Shown here piece after piece: positions 18,008-28,943 of a stretch of DNA of 64,000 nucleotides. The position numbers and the translations under genes were made by a program. Below the pieces are notes generated by a model that was given only the letters and a program-made list of their open reading frames with translations, had not been told where the DNA came from and ran no database searches. The first letter of the stretch is position 1. Every line of letters begins with the position of its first letter. This stretch comes from Rhodobacter sp. (GTDB taxonomy: Bacteria > Pseudomonadota > Alphaproteobacteria > Rhodobacterales > Rhodobacteraceae): NCBI GenBank assembly GCA_016704435.1, contig JADJAB010000017.1, positions 1-64,000 of the forward strand, read 5' to 3'.

Positions 18008-20573
18008 ATGGACCTTACGGAAAGATTGGCGAAGGAAAGGCGCGGGCGCCTAGCGGCGGAACGGCTGCTGGAGCAGAAGACTCGCGAACTTTTCGCCGCC
18101 AACGAAAAGCTGGGGCTGCACGCGAGGTCGCTGTCGGACCAGATCGTCGAGCAGCGCCAGGTGGTGCATTCCGCAAGGTCGGAGGCCGCGGAGCTGAAAG
18201 GCCAGAACAGCCGCTTCCTGCACGATCTCGACCGCGCCCATACGGCGGCCGTGATGGCCGAACGGCGGCTGTGGGACTCCATCAATACCATCCGCGACGG
18301 GTTCGCCGTCTTCGATTCCTCGCTGCGGCTGGTCACCGCGAACCACGCCTACCTGTCGTTCTTTCCCGGCGAGGGCATCGCCCCGGGCATCAGCTATGCC
18401 GAGTTGATCACCCTGGCCGCCGAAATGGGCCTGGTGGATTTCCAGGGCGAGGACCGCGCCGACTGGACCGCCCGCATGATCGCCCGACTGGACGAAGACC
18501 CGGTCGAGGCGGAAACCGTCAAGCTGGCCAACGGCAGCTGGATCCGGCTGGTCGACCGCCGCGCCCGCGACGGCGACATTGTCAGCCTTGTCGTCGACAT
18601 CACCGAACAAATGCGCATCTGGGCCGCGATCGAGGCTTTGCCCGACGGCTTTGTCCTTTTCGACCGGGAGGAACGTCTCTTGACCTGCAACCAACGCTAC
18701 CGCGACATGTTCCCCGACAGCGCCGAGGTGTCGATTCCCGGCACTTCGTTCGAGGAATTGCTGCGCCACGGCCTCAACAACGGCCATGTCCCCGAGGCTG
18801 TCGGCCACGAGGAAGACTGGCTCGCCGCCCGCCTGCGCCAGTTCCGCGAGGCAAAGGAGGCCAGCGAATGCCAGCTTTCGGGCGGCCGCTGGATCCTGGA
18901 ATCCGACCACGTCACGCCCGATGGCGGCCGCGTCGGCCTGCGCACCGACATCACCCAGCTGCGCGACCAGCAAACCGCGCTGGAGGCCGCCCGCACCGCG
19001 GCCGAGGCCGCGAACCGTGCCAAGTCCGCCTTCCTGGCGAATATGTCGCACGAAATCCGCACCCCGATGAACGGCGTCGTCGGCATGGCCGAACTGCTCT
19101 GCGATACTTCTCTTTCGGAAGAACAGCGCCTTTTTGCCGAAACCATCCGCTCTTCAGGCGAGGCGCTTCTGGTCATCATCAACGACATCCTCGACTATTC
19201 CAAACTGGAAGCCGAGAGGATGGCGCTGCACCCGGAACCCTTTGACCTGGAACGCACGATCCACGAAGTTACCATGCTCTTGCAGCCCAAGGCGCGGGGC
19301 AAGGGCATCGACCTGATGATCGACTTCGACATGTTCCTGCCCACCCGCTATGTCGGCGATCCGGGGCGGCTGCGGCAGGTGTTGACCAACCTGATCGGCA
19401 ATGCGGTGAAATTCACCGACAAGGGCCATGTGCTGACGCGCGTGGTCGGGATGGAGACCGAGGATGGCCGCCAGCAGCTGCATGTGACGGTCGAAGACAC
19501 CGGCATCGGCATTCCGGCCAGCCACCTCGACCATATCTTCGGAGAGTTCAACCAGGTCGAGGATGAGCAGAACCGCAAATACGAGGGCACCGGGCTGGGC
19601 CTGGCCATCACCCGCCGCCTGATCGAACGGATGGAGGGCGCGGTCTGGGTCGACAGTGAAATGGGCAAAGGCTCGTCCTTCGGCTTCCGCCTGACCCTGC
19701 CGGTGGCCGAAGGCGCCGATCCGGTGCGCCCGCCGGTCACGATCCGTCGCGCGCTGGTGGTCGACGACCAGTTCATCAACCGTACCATTCTGGAACGCCA
19801 GCTTGTGCCCTGCGGGATCGAGGTCACGCTCTGCCGCTCGGGGCTGGAGGCACTGGCCGCGCTGACCGCCACGGTCGGCCGCGAGGCCGGCTATGACGTG
19901 CTTCTGACCGACCATGACATGCCGGAGATGGACGGCCTGACCCTGGCCGCCCGCGTTCGCGCAGCGGGGCTGGAGCTGCCGATCGTGCTGTTGTCGTCCA
20001 ACCCGGCCGGCGCGCGCGGGCGCGAGGAATCCGCGGCAGTGGACGCCTTCTTGCAAAAAGCCCGTCCTGCGGGCCGAGCTTTGCCGCCGCCTGGAAGACC
20101 TGGTCAGCCCGGCCATCGAGGCGCAGGTCTCGGTTTCGGCCCCGCCGGCTCCGCGCGAACAGCGCCAGATGCGCGTTCTGGCGGCCGAGGACAACAAGAC
20201 CAACCAGCTGGTGTTCCAGAAGATGGTGAAGGCGATCGACATCGACCTGGTCTTCGCCGCCAACGGCCGCGAGGCAGTGGAGCTGTGGCAAAGCTTCCGA
20301 CCCGACCTGATCTTCATGGATATCTCGATGCCCGAGATGGACGGCAAGGAAGCGGCCCGCGCCATACGCGCCGCCGAGCCGGAGGGCACGCATGTGCCCA
20401 TCGTGGCGCTTACCGCGCATGCGATGGACGGCGATTCCGATGGAATCCTGGCCTCGGGCATCGACCGCTACATGACCAAGCCCCTGCGCAAGGCCGCGAT
20501 CACCGAAGCCCTGACAGAATTCTGCCCGGCCGAGGCCCGGCCGGTCCAGCAAGCAACCGAAGACGCTGCGTAA
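18008..20573 (+). CDS. Hybrid sensor histidine kinase/response regulator with two receiver domains (frameshifted)
   Basis: About 854 residues when repaired. An N-terminal coiled coil (1-80) is followed by two PAS domains (NTIRDGFAVFDSSLRLV and EALPDGFVLFDREERLL), a HisKA box with SHEIRTPMNG (His about 348), a HATPase domain (GTGLGLAITRRLIE), receiver 1 with TDHDMPEMDG, and receiver 2 beginning RVLAAEDNKTNQL with FMDISMPEMDG. No membrane helix is seen, so it should be a cytoplasmic sensor. Receiver 1 breaks after FLQK: one extra A in CAAAAAG (20055-20059) shifts the frame; removing it restores PVLRAELCRRLEDLV and reads through to the stop at 20573. No output regulator is adjacent. Confidence 0.82.
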
Positions 20574-20576
20574 GGG

Positions 20577-21371
20577 TCAGGCCGCGTCCTCTTCGGCGGC
20601 GCAACGGCTGAACACCATCCGGTCGCCGTCCGACAGGTCGGCCCGGAAACCGTAACCGCCAGTCGAAAACCCGCGCAGGTCGGCGGGGTCGGTCAGGTGG
20701 TGGTCGCACAGATACCGCGCCATGGCGCCGCGCGCCTTCTTGGCAAAAAACGACACGATCTTTGCCTCGCCCGCCTTCTCCTCAAGGAAAACCGGCGTGA
20801 TCACCCGCAGCTTCAGTGCCTTGCGGTTGGCGGCGGCAAAATATTCGACCGAGGCGCAGTTCACCAGAGCATCGGTGCCCATGGCCACCGCCTGCCCCGT
20901 CAGGGCCTTGGCAATGCGGTCGCCCCAGAACGCATACAGGTCCGCCCCGCGCGGGTTTTCCAGACGGCTGCCCATCTCCAGCCGGTGCGGTTGGATCGCG
21001 TCCCAGGGCCGCAACAACCCGTAGATGCCCGACAGGATGCGCAGATGTCCCTCGGCCCAGCGCCTTGCGTCGGGGCCCATCGTCGCGGCCTCGAGCCCGG
21101 CATAGGTATCGCCGGCAAAGCATTGCACAGCCGCCTTGGCCCGCCCCGAAGCGGGCTTGCGACGGAACGCGGCGAAGCGGTCGCGGTTCAGCCGGGCCAG
21201 TGGGTCCGACAGATGCATCAGCATGCGCAGGTCCTCGACCGACAATCCGCGCGCCGCCTGGACCAGCGTCCACGCCTCGCCCGCGAAGGCCGGTTCGGTC
21301 AGCGAGGCACCTGCCGGCAAGGCACGCAGCACCTCGTCCAGCCGCTTCGCAGGGGAGATCACGCAGAGCAT
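20577..21371 (-). CDS. yaaA: Peroxide stress protein YaaA (DUF328)
   Basis: A 264-residue YaaA/DUF328 protein. It starts MLCVISPAKRLDE and has the family blocks GDTYAGLEAATM, LRILSGIYGLLRPWDAIQP, LENPRGADLYAFWGDRI and NCASVEYFAA, and ends with the conserved FxAKKARGAMARY region. In E. coli the family lowers free iron and protects DNA and proteins during hydrogen peroxide stress; the fold includes a DNA-binding helix-hairpin-helix. It is monocistronic or the last gene of the recQ side, ending 3 bases from the convergent kinase stop. Confidence 0.92.
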   Translation of the reverse strand: MLCVISPAKRLDEVLRALPAGASLTEPAFAGEAWTLVQAARGLSVEDLRMLMHLSDPLARLNRDRFAAFRRKPASGRAKAAVQCFAGDTYAGLEAATMGPDARRWAEGHLRILSGIYGLLRPWDAIQPHRLEMGSRLENPRGADLYAFWGDRIAKALTGQAVAMGTDALVNCASVEYFAAANRKALKLRVITPVFLEEKAGEAKIVSFFAKKARGAMARYLCDHHLTDPADLRGFSTGGYGFRADLSDGDRMVFSRCAAEEDAA

Positions 21372-21391
21372 TGTCGTCCTCCTTGCCGTGT

Positions 21392-23399
<2,008 letters not shown>

Positions 23400-23400
<1 letters not shown>

Positions 23401-23687
23401 CAGTAGAAGGCGGCGGCGTTGTTCTGCAGCACGATGCGCAACACAAAGACCGCAAGCAGCACGATCAGCGGCGCGAAGTCGATCCCCGAGGCCGCGGGCA
23501 CGATGCGGCGGACCTGGGAATACATCGGCTCCAGCATCCGGGTCAGGCCATCCCAGATCTGGGCGACCAGCGGCTGGCGCAGGTTCAGCACCTGGAAGTT
23601 GATAAGCCAGGACATGATGACATGCGCCAGGATGACGAATTGCACCACGTCCAAGATCAGCATCAGAATCTGGTAAAGCGATGTCAT
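23400..23687 (-). CDS. YggT family membrane protein
   Basis: A 95-residue integral membrane protein with two hydrophobic hairpins: LYQILMLILDVVQFVILAHVIMSWLI at the N-terminus and DFAPLIVLLAVFVLRIVL at the C-terminus, joined by the YggT signature LVAQIWDGLTRMLEPMYSQVRRIVP. In other bacteria members are linked to osmotic stress and membrane biogenesis or division; the exact role is unknown. The start at 23687 is used because homologues begin MTSLYQI; an in-frame ATG at 23702 is possible. It overlaps the recQ start by one base. Confidence 0.85.
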
Positions 23688-23815
23688 TCCCGGCCCATCC
23701 ACAAGCTGTGGTGTCTTAGGTAGCGCGCCACCCCAACAAGGGCAATGCCCAACGCGAGGTCACGCTTGACCTTTGCGGCCCTTGGCGGCAGGCGGGGGCC
23801 GCAAAGGAGACCCGG

Positions 23816-24346
23816 ATGTACCCCTATCTTCGCATGGTCAAGGAAGCTCTGAAATTCAGGAACGCGCCGCTGCACCCGCTGGACACGCATGTCAGCCATC
23901 ATCTGTGCTGGCCGCAGGACATCGACCCATGGATGGAATTGAACAACGGCCGCACGCTGACGCTGTTCGATCTGGGTCGCATTCCGATGGCCACGCGCAC
24001 CGGGCTGCACAAGGCTGCCCGCGCAAAGGGCTGGGGACTGGCGGTGGCGGGCGCCTCGGTCCGCTACCGCCGCCGTGTGAAGATGTTCGACCGGATCGAG
24101 ATGCGCAGCCGCCTCATCGGCTGGGACGCCCGCTTTGTCTATATGGACCAGAGCATGTGGGTGCGCGGGGAGTGCACCTCGCAGTCCCTGCTGCGCAGCG
24201 CGATCACCCGGGGCAAGCGCGGGATCGTGCCGCCAGCGGAGATGGCGGTCGCGCTGGGGCTGGCGCCCGAAAGCCCCGCTCTGCCCTGCTGGGTGGCCGA
24301 CTGGATCGCCGCCGACTCCACCCGACCCTGGCCTCCGCAGGCGTGA
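23816..24346 (+). CDS. Acyl-CoA thioesterase family protein (hotdog fold, 4HBT-like)
   Basis: A 176-residue hotdog-fold protein of the Them6/4HBT-like type. Evidence is the block DIDPWMELNNGRTLTLFDLGR with the active-site-type Asn and Asp region, followed by ASVRYRRRVKMFDRIEMRSR and the Trp-rich C-terminal PCWVADWIAADSTRPWPP. It probably hydrolyses an acyl-CoA; the chain is not predictable. It is divergent from yggT and reads in the same direction as the MFS gene 58 bases downstream. Confidence 0.78.
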   Translation: MYPYLRMVKEALKFRNAPLHPLDTHVSHHLCWPQDIDPWMELNNGRTLTLFDLGRIPMATRTGLHKAARAKGWGLAVAGASVRYRRRVKMFDRIEMRSRLIGWDARFVYMDQSMWVRGECTSQSLLRSAITRGKRGIVPPAEMAVALGLAPESPALPCWVADWIAADSTRPWPPQA

Positions 24347-24404
24347 CGCTTGCGCCGCGAGGTGGTTCCGGGGCAGTGTCGCGGCCAATCACAGGGGGCA
24401 GGCG

Positions 24405-25767
24405 ATGATCAGCGCGCGGAAACGCATCTGGGGCTGGTATTTCTTCGATTGGGCCAGCCAGCCTTACAACACGCTGCTGCTGACCTTCATCTTCGGTCCC
24501 TATTTCGCCGAGGTCGCCCGCGCCCATTTCGCCGCCGGGGGCGCGGATACCGAGGCCGCAAAGGCGCTGTCGCAGGCCTACTGGACCTCCGGCCTGACCA
24601 TCACCGGCATCCTGATCGCCATCCTCTCGCCGGTACTGGGCGCCATATCCGACGGCGCAGGGCGGCGGATGCTGTGGATCTGGCTGTTCTCGGGCCTTTA
24701 TGTGCTGGGATCGTTCATGCTTTGGTGGACGCTGCCCGTCATGCCCACGCTGTTCTGGCCGGTGTTCTGGTTCGCCATCGGCTTCGTCGGGATGGAACTG
24801 GCCACCACCTTCACCAACGCCCTGATGCCCGACCTGACCGGGGCCGAGGAAATGGGCAAGATCTCCGGCTCGGGCTTTGCCTTCGGATATGCTGGGGGCG
24901 TGCTGGCGCTGGTCGTCATGCTGCTGTTTCTTGCCGAAAGCGCCGACACCGGGAAAACGCTGACCGGCCTGTCGCCCGCCTTCGGGCTTGACCCGGCGAT
25001 GCGCGAGGGCACCCGCGCCGTCGGCCCCTTTACCGCGATCTGGTTCGCGGTCTTCATGGTGCCGTTCTTCCTTTGGGTGCGCGAACCGAAGCGCAGCGGC
25101 AGGCGCCTTTCGGTCGGCCAGAGCCTGGGCCAGCTGGTGCAGGCGGTCAGGGACCTGGTGCATCGCCGCAGCCTGGCGACCTTTCTCGTAAGCTCGATGT
25201 TCTACCGGGACTCGCTGAATGCCGTCTATGGCCTGGGCGGGGCCTATGCCAGCAACGTCATGGGCTGGTCGGTCACGCAAAGCGGGATCTTCGGCATCCT
25301 GGCCGCGATCACGGCGGCGGGGTTCAGCTGGGCGGGCGGGCGGATGGACGCGCGCTTTGGCCCGAAGGTGGTGATTTCCTGGTCGATCCTTGCGCTGACG
25401 GCGGTGGTCGCGGTGATGGTCGGGCTGACGCCGGAAAGCGTCTTCGGCATTGCCATGGCCGAAGGGTCGGCCCTGCCCGACGCGGTCTTCTATCTCTGCG
25501 GCGCGGTGATCGGTGCGGCAGGCGGCACGGTCCAGGCGGCCAGCCGGACGCTGATGGTCTATCACGTCACGGCGGAAACGGCGGCCAGCGGCTTTGGTCT
25601 TTACGGTCTGTCGGGCAAGGCCACCGCCTTTCTTGCCCCGGCCATGGTCACCGCCGCCACCTATGCCAGCGGCAGCGCGCGCATCGGCATTTCCCCCGCT
25701 TATCGCGCTGTTCCTTGTCGGCCTGATCCTGCTACTCTGGGTCAACCCAAAAGGTGAGAAACCCTGA
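24405..25767 (+). CDS. UMF1-family MFS transporter (frameshifted near 3' end)
   Basis: A 12-helix MFS protein of the UMF1/Atg22-like type, about 453 residues when repaired. It starts MISARKRIWGWYFFDWASQPY, the WxxYDWA-like opening of the group, and has the conserved FTNALMPDLTG and FYRDSLNAVYGLGG regions. The run CCCCC at 25693-25697 has one C too many: removing it restores SPLIALFLVGLILLLWVNPK and a stop at 25765-25767 that overlaps the mepA ATG (TGATG). As read, the last helix is lost and the frame would stop at 25757. The substrate is unknown; relatives export amino acids or small metabolites. Confidence 0.82.
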
Positions 25768-26666
25768 TGATCTTTCGCGTTGCCCTGTGCCTTGCCCTTC
25801 TCGTCCCGGCCCCGGCGATGGCCGAAAAGCTGGCCAACAAGCTGTTTGGCGCCATGGACTATCCCAGCGGGCAGGCGGCCATGCCGGTCGGATCCTACGC
25901 CAGGGGATGTGGCGCGGGGCTGATGGAGCTGAAGGAATCCGGCCCGACCTGGCAAGCCATGCGGCTGTCGCGCAATCGCAACTTCGCCCACCCCGAGATG
26001 ATCGGCTTCCTCAAGGACCTGTCGTCGCAGGCCGCGGCGATGGGTTGGGGCAAGGGGCTTTACATCGGCGACATCAGCCAGCCGCGCGGCGGGCCGATGA
26101 CCTCGGGGCATGCCAGCCACCAGATGGGGCTGGATGCCGATATCTGGTGGTTGGCGCCCACCCGGCTGAACCTGTCGCGGTCAGAGCGTGAAAGCCTTTC
26201 GTCGATCCCCATGCGTTCTGCCGACCAGAAGTCGGTCACCGGCAACTGGGGGCCCAAGGCCCGCGCACTGTTGAAGGCCGCCGCCTCGGACCCGCGGGTG
26301 GACCGCATCTTCGTCGCCGCCGCGATCAAGCTGGAGATCTGCAAGACGGCGAAGAAAGCCGACCGGAAATGGCTTCAGAAGCTGCGCCCGGTGGCCGGGC
26401 ATGACACGCATTTCCATGTGCGCCTGAAATGCCCCAAGGGCGCGCGCCTGTGCGAGACGCAAAAGCCGACGGTTGCCGACCTGTCGAAGGGGGGCGACGG
26501 CTGCGACGATACGCTGGCCTGGTGGGTGACCGACTACCTGAACCCGCCGAAGCCGACCAAGAAGAAAAAGCCGAAGGAAGATGACGCGCCCCGCAAGAAG
26601 GGGCCGCGCGAATTCACCATGGCGGACCTTCCCAAGCAATGCAAAGACGTACTCGCCTCGGACTGA
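25767..26666 (+). CDS. mepA: Penicillin-insensitive murein endopeptidase
   Basis: A 299-residue periplasmic LAS-type metallopeptidase cleaving D-alanyl-meso-DAP cross-links. A signal peptide (MIFRVALCLALLVPAPAMA) is followed by zinc-site motifs SGHASHQMGLDADIWW (His and Asp ligands) and GHDTHFHVRLKCP (His ligands), both intact. The cysteines typical of MepA (YARGCG, LEICKTAKK, KCPKGARLC, GGDGC) are present. The C-terminus carries an unusual Lys/Pro-rich linker (PKPTKKKKPKEDD). It is coupled to the MFS gene upstream and overlaps the esterase gene by 28 bases. Confidence 0.92.
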   Translation: MIFRVALCLALLVPAPAMAEKLANKLFGAMDYPSGQAAMPVGSYARGCGAGLMELKESGPTWQAMRLSRNRNFAHPEMIGFLKDLSSQAAAMGWGKGLYIGDISQPRGGPMTSGHASHQMGLDADIWWLAPTRLNLSRSERESLSSIPMRSADQKSVTGNWGPKARALLKAAASDPRVDRIFVAAAIKLEICKTAKKADRKWLQKLRPVAGHDTHFHVRLKCPKGARLCETQKPTVADLSKGGDGCDDTLAWWVTDYLNPPKPTKKKKPKEDDAPRKKGPREFTMADLPKQCKDVLASD

Positions 26667-27553
26667 CGGTCGCGGCGCTGCTGGCGCTTGGCCCGCAGGG
26701 CAGCGCGGCACCAAGTTGGCCGGCGCATTTCCTGTCCGCCTTTCGCTGGGCGGGCGACGACCCGCGGCTGGGCGGGCTGTCCGGGATCGAGCTGTCACCC
26801 GACGGCAGCCGCTTTCTGGCGCTTTCCGACCGTGGCGCGATCACCGAAGGGCTGCTGCTGCGCGATGCCAAAGGGCGCATCACCGCGGCCGTGGCCCCCG
26901 ACCTTTCGCTGCTGAAGGCAGAGGGAGAGGCTCCGCTCAATCCTGGGCGGGCCGACAGCGAGGGTATCGCCTGGGCCGATGACGGCACGATCTACATCTC
27001 TTTCGAAGGGGTCGCGCGTGTCCTGGTCTATCACGCGACAGACGGCTCTGCCCGCAACCTGCCCCGGCCACGGGAATTTCGCGGCCTGCAAAGGAACTCC
27101 GCATTGGAAGCGCTGGCAATCGACGCCTCGGGCCGGCTGTTCACCCTTCCCGAACGCTCGGGTGCCGGTGGCCGCGCCTTTCCGGTCTTCGTCTACGACG
27201 GCGACTGGTCACAGCCCTTCAGCCTGCCGCGCGACGGCGCCTTTCTTCCAGTTGGCGCCGATTTCGGCCCGGACGGGCGGTTCTACCTGTTGGAACGCAG
27301 CTTTCTTGGCCTTGGTGGCTTTGCCACGCGCATCCGCGCCTTCATGCCTGGCGAGGACGGGTTCGGGCCGGCCGAAATCGTCCTGGAAACCGCTCCCGGA
27401 ACGCATGACAACCTGGAGGGGCTTGCGGTCTGGCAGGACACGATGGGCAACATCCGGCTAACCATGATCTCGGACGACAACTTCGCCTTCTACCTGCGCA
27501 ACGAGATCGTCGAATATGTGTTGCCGGTTGACGCCAAGCGTGGGCAGGACTAA
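26639..27553 (+). CDS. Esterase-like activity of phytase family protein (secreted)
   Basis: A 304-residue protein with an N-terminal signal (RRTRLGLTVAALLALGPQGSAA) and a beta-propeller-like body. Motifs typical of the phytase-like esterase family are LGGLSGIELSPDGSRFLALSDRG, ADSEGIAW, NSALEALAIDASGRLFTLPE, RFYLLERSFLG and NLEGLAVW ... MISDDNF. It probably acts in the periplasm on phosphate or carboxyl esters, but no substrate is known. It overlaps the last 28 bases of mepA in a different frame, so the two are co-transcribed. Confidence 0.82.
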   Translation: MQRRTRLGLTVAALLALGPQGSAAPSWPAHFLSAFRWAGDDPRLGGLSGIELSPDGSRFLALSDRGAITEGLLLRDAKGRITAAVAPDLSLLKAEGEAPLNPGRADSEGIAWADDGTIYISFEGVARVLVYHATDGSARNLPRPREFRGLQRNSALEALAIDASGRLFTLPERSGAGGRAFPVFVYDGDWSQPFSLPRDGAFLPVGADFGPDGRFYLLERSFLGLGGFATRIRAFMPGEDGFGPAEIVLETAPGTHDNLEGLAVWQDTMGNIRLTMISDDNFAFYLRNEIVEYVLPVDAKRGQD

Positions 27554-27631
27554 AGCGCCGCCTCAGCTTCACCGTCCCCGGCCGTGCGCCAGGGCCAAGT
27601 CTCCGCCACCTTGTCAAAACGGAAAACACCG

Positions 27632-28252
27632 ATGAAACCTGCCCTGCCCGGCACCCTTGCCATGGCCGCCATTGTCGTGGCGTCGAACATCCTCGTCCAG
27701 TATCCGCTGGGCGGCTACCTTACCTGGGGCGCCCTGACCTATCCGTTCGCCTTTCTGGTCACCGACCTGACCAACCGGCTGCACGGTCCGGTGGCCGCCG
27801 CACGGGTGATCGTCACCGGGTTTGTCCTTGGCATCGCCTGTTCCGTCGTCGGCGCGCAGATCGAGGGGGCGTTCGGCCCTCTGGTCACGTTGCGCATCGC
27901 GCTGGCCTCGGGCCTGGCTTTCCTGTCGGCGCAGCTCCTGGACGTGGTTGTCTTCGACCGACTGCGCCGGAAAATCTGGTGGAAGGCACCTCTGCTCTCC
28001 AGCCTGATCTCATCGACGCTGGATACCGCGATCTTCTTTCCCGTCGCATTCTCGGCTGCGCTGATCTGGCTGGAACCGGCAAACGACGTGACCTGGGCCG
28101 GGGGTGCGACGCCGTTTCTGGGTCTCGGTCCGGAGCTGCCGTTCTGGGTCTCTCTGGCGGTGGCCGACTGGGCGGTGAAGATCGCGCTGGCGCTGGGCGC
28201 GCTGGTTCCTTTTCGTATCATTGCCGGAAAAGTCATGGCACGGGTTGCGTGA
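27632..28252 (+). CDS. VUT family protein / queuosine precursor transporter-like (DUF165)
   Basis: A 206-residue membrane protein with six likely helices. The opening LAMAAIVVASNILVQYPLG followed by LTYPFAFLVTDLTNRLHG is the signature of the YhhQ/VUT family, which imports queuosine precursors (preQ0/preQ1) in E. coli. The later ISSTLDTAIFFPVAFSAALIW block also fits. The ATG at 27632 has GGAAA upstream; an earlier in-frame start at 27584 lies in non-conserved sequence. No preQ1 riboswitch was recognised in the 78 bases upstream. It is followed by the promoter of the mini-ORF unit. Confidence 0.82.
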   Translation: MKPALPGTLAMAAIVVASNILVQYPLGGYLTWGALTYPFAFLVTDLTNRLHGPVAAARVIVTGFVLGIACSVVGAQIEGAFGPLVTLRIALASGLAFLSAQLLDVVVFDRLRRKIWWKAPLLSSLISSTLDTAIFFPVAFSAALIWLEPANDVTWAGGATPFLGLGPELPFWVSLAVADWAVKIALALGALVPFRIIAGKVMARVA

Positions 28253-28258
28253 TTTGTT

Positions 28259-28287
28259 TTGACAAACACAAAATCTGTGTGATGATT
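28259..28287 (+). promoter_or_regulatory. Sigma-70-type promoter candidate for the mini-ORF unit
   Basis: A perfect -35 hexamer TTGACA (28259-28264) is followed after 17 bases by ATGATT (28282-28287) as a weaker -10. The spacer contains the inverted repeat ACACA-AAATC-TGTGT (28266-28280), which could be an operator. The region starts only a few bases after the VUT gene stop, so the downstream unit seems to have its own promoter. Confidence 0.5.
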
Positions 28288-28322
28288 CCTGCATCGGCAA
28301 TCCATTGAAAGGAGGTGATCCA

Positions 28323-28379
28323 GTGTCTAGAGTGATATTGGAGAGAGGTGTCCGGACAGTCATGGGGGGTGTTTTCTAA
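28323..28379 (+). CDS. 18-residue mini-ORF behind an extended Shine-Dalgarno
   Basis: The GTG at 28323 opens an 18-codon frame, MSRVILERGVRTVMGGVF, ending in TAA at 28377-28379. Just upstream, 28307-28323 (GAAAGGAGGTGATCCAG) is a 17-base perfect complement of the typical alphaproteobacterial 16S rRNA 3' tail, far longer than a normal ribosome site, with seven bases between GGAGG and the GTG. A good -35/-10 lies upstream and a hairpin terminator downstream, so this appears to be an independent, very efficiently initiated short message. I do not recognise the peptide. It could be a leader peptide, a small functional protein, or an RNA that docks ribosomes. arfB, a ribosome-rescue factor, follows 140 bases later. 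Confidence 0.5.
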   Translation: MSRVILERGVRTVMGGVF

Positions 28380-28410
28380 GGGCAGCCCCTTGGCAAAACA
28401 GACCACTGAT

Positions 28411-28436
28411 TGGGCCTTTCGATCCTAACTGGCCCA
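28411..28436 (+). other. RNA hairpin downstream of the mini-ORF
   Basis: TGGGCC (28411-28416) and GGCCCA (28431-28436) form a perfect 6-bp stem with a 14-base loop. It lies between the mini-ORF stop and the terminator and may be a structural part of the same short RNA. Confidence 0.4.
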
Positions 28437-28452
28437 TCTCCTTGGAACTCGG

Positions 28453-28485
28453 AAAGGGTCGCCTGCGGGGCGGCCCTTTCTCTTG
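28453..28485 (+). terminator. Intrinsic terminator of the mini-ORF unit
   Basis: AAAGGGTCGCC (28453-28463), loop TGCGG, GGCGGCCCTTT (28469-28479): 11 pairs with one G-T wobble, followed by CTCTTG. The T-run is short but the stem is strong. It precedes arfB by 36 bases, so it either ends the small transcript or attenuates transcription into arfB. Confidence 0.65.
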
Positions 28486-28520
28486 TGGACCATGCGCCGC
28501 ACCGATAGCTTCGCGGCATC

Positions 28521-28943
28521 ATGCTGCATGTCACCGAAACCCTTGCCATTGCCGACTGGGAGCTGTCCGAGAGCTTCATGCGTGCCTCGGGCCCCGGCGG
28601 GCAGAACGTGAACAAGGTTTCCACCGCGGTCGAACTGCGGTTCGAGGCCGACCGCTCGCCGCATCTGCCGGCGCCGGTGAAGACACGGCTGAAGCGGCTG
28701 GCCGGGCGCCGCTGGACGGCCGAGGGTGCCATCGTCATCCAGGTCGAGGACACCCGCAGCCAGGCCCGCAACCGCGAGATCGCCCGCGAGAGGCTGGTGC
28801 AGTTGATCCGTGCCGCACTCGTGGCGCCAAAGCGGCGGATCGCCACCAAGCCCACGCTGGGCAGCCAGCGCCGCCGACTTGCCGCCAAGGCCGAGCGGGG
28901 CGAAGTGAAGTTCCTGCGCGGCAAACCGGGGGAAGATGAATGA
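28521..28943 (+). CDS. arfB: Alternative ribosome-rescue factor ArfB / peptidyl-tRNA hydrolase
   Basis: A 140-residue class I release-factor-like protein without a codon-recognition domain. The catalytic GGQ is at residues 26-28 (ASGPGGQNVNKVSTAVELRF), and the basic C-terminal tail (RRRLAAKAERGEVKFLRGK) is the part that enters the empty mRNA channel in ArfB. It releases peptides from stalled ribosomes. Its stop overlaps the aminotransferase ATG (ATGA). The hairpin terminator and mini-ORF unit immediately upstream may link its expression to translation (inference). Confidence 0.92.
   Translation: MLHVTETLAIADWELSESFMRASGPGGQNVNKVSTAVELRFEADRSPHLPAPVKTRLKRLAGRRWTAEGAIVIQVEDTRSQARNREIARERLVQLIRAALVAPKRRIATKPTLGSQRRRLAAKAERGEVKFLRGKPGEDE

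Noticed and set aside
20050..20062. Programmed -1 frameshifting at CAAAAAG in the hybrid kinase
   Set aside because: The A run is only five long, there is no evident downstream stimulatory hairpin, and many other genes in the window have equivalent indels. A sequencing error is simpler.
28300..28330. Possible fragment of a 16S rRNA gene on the minus strand
   Set aside because: Only 17 bases match the 16S 3' end; sequence on both sides does not continue as rRNA or as the ITS. It is better explained as an extended ribosome-binding site.
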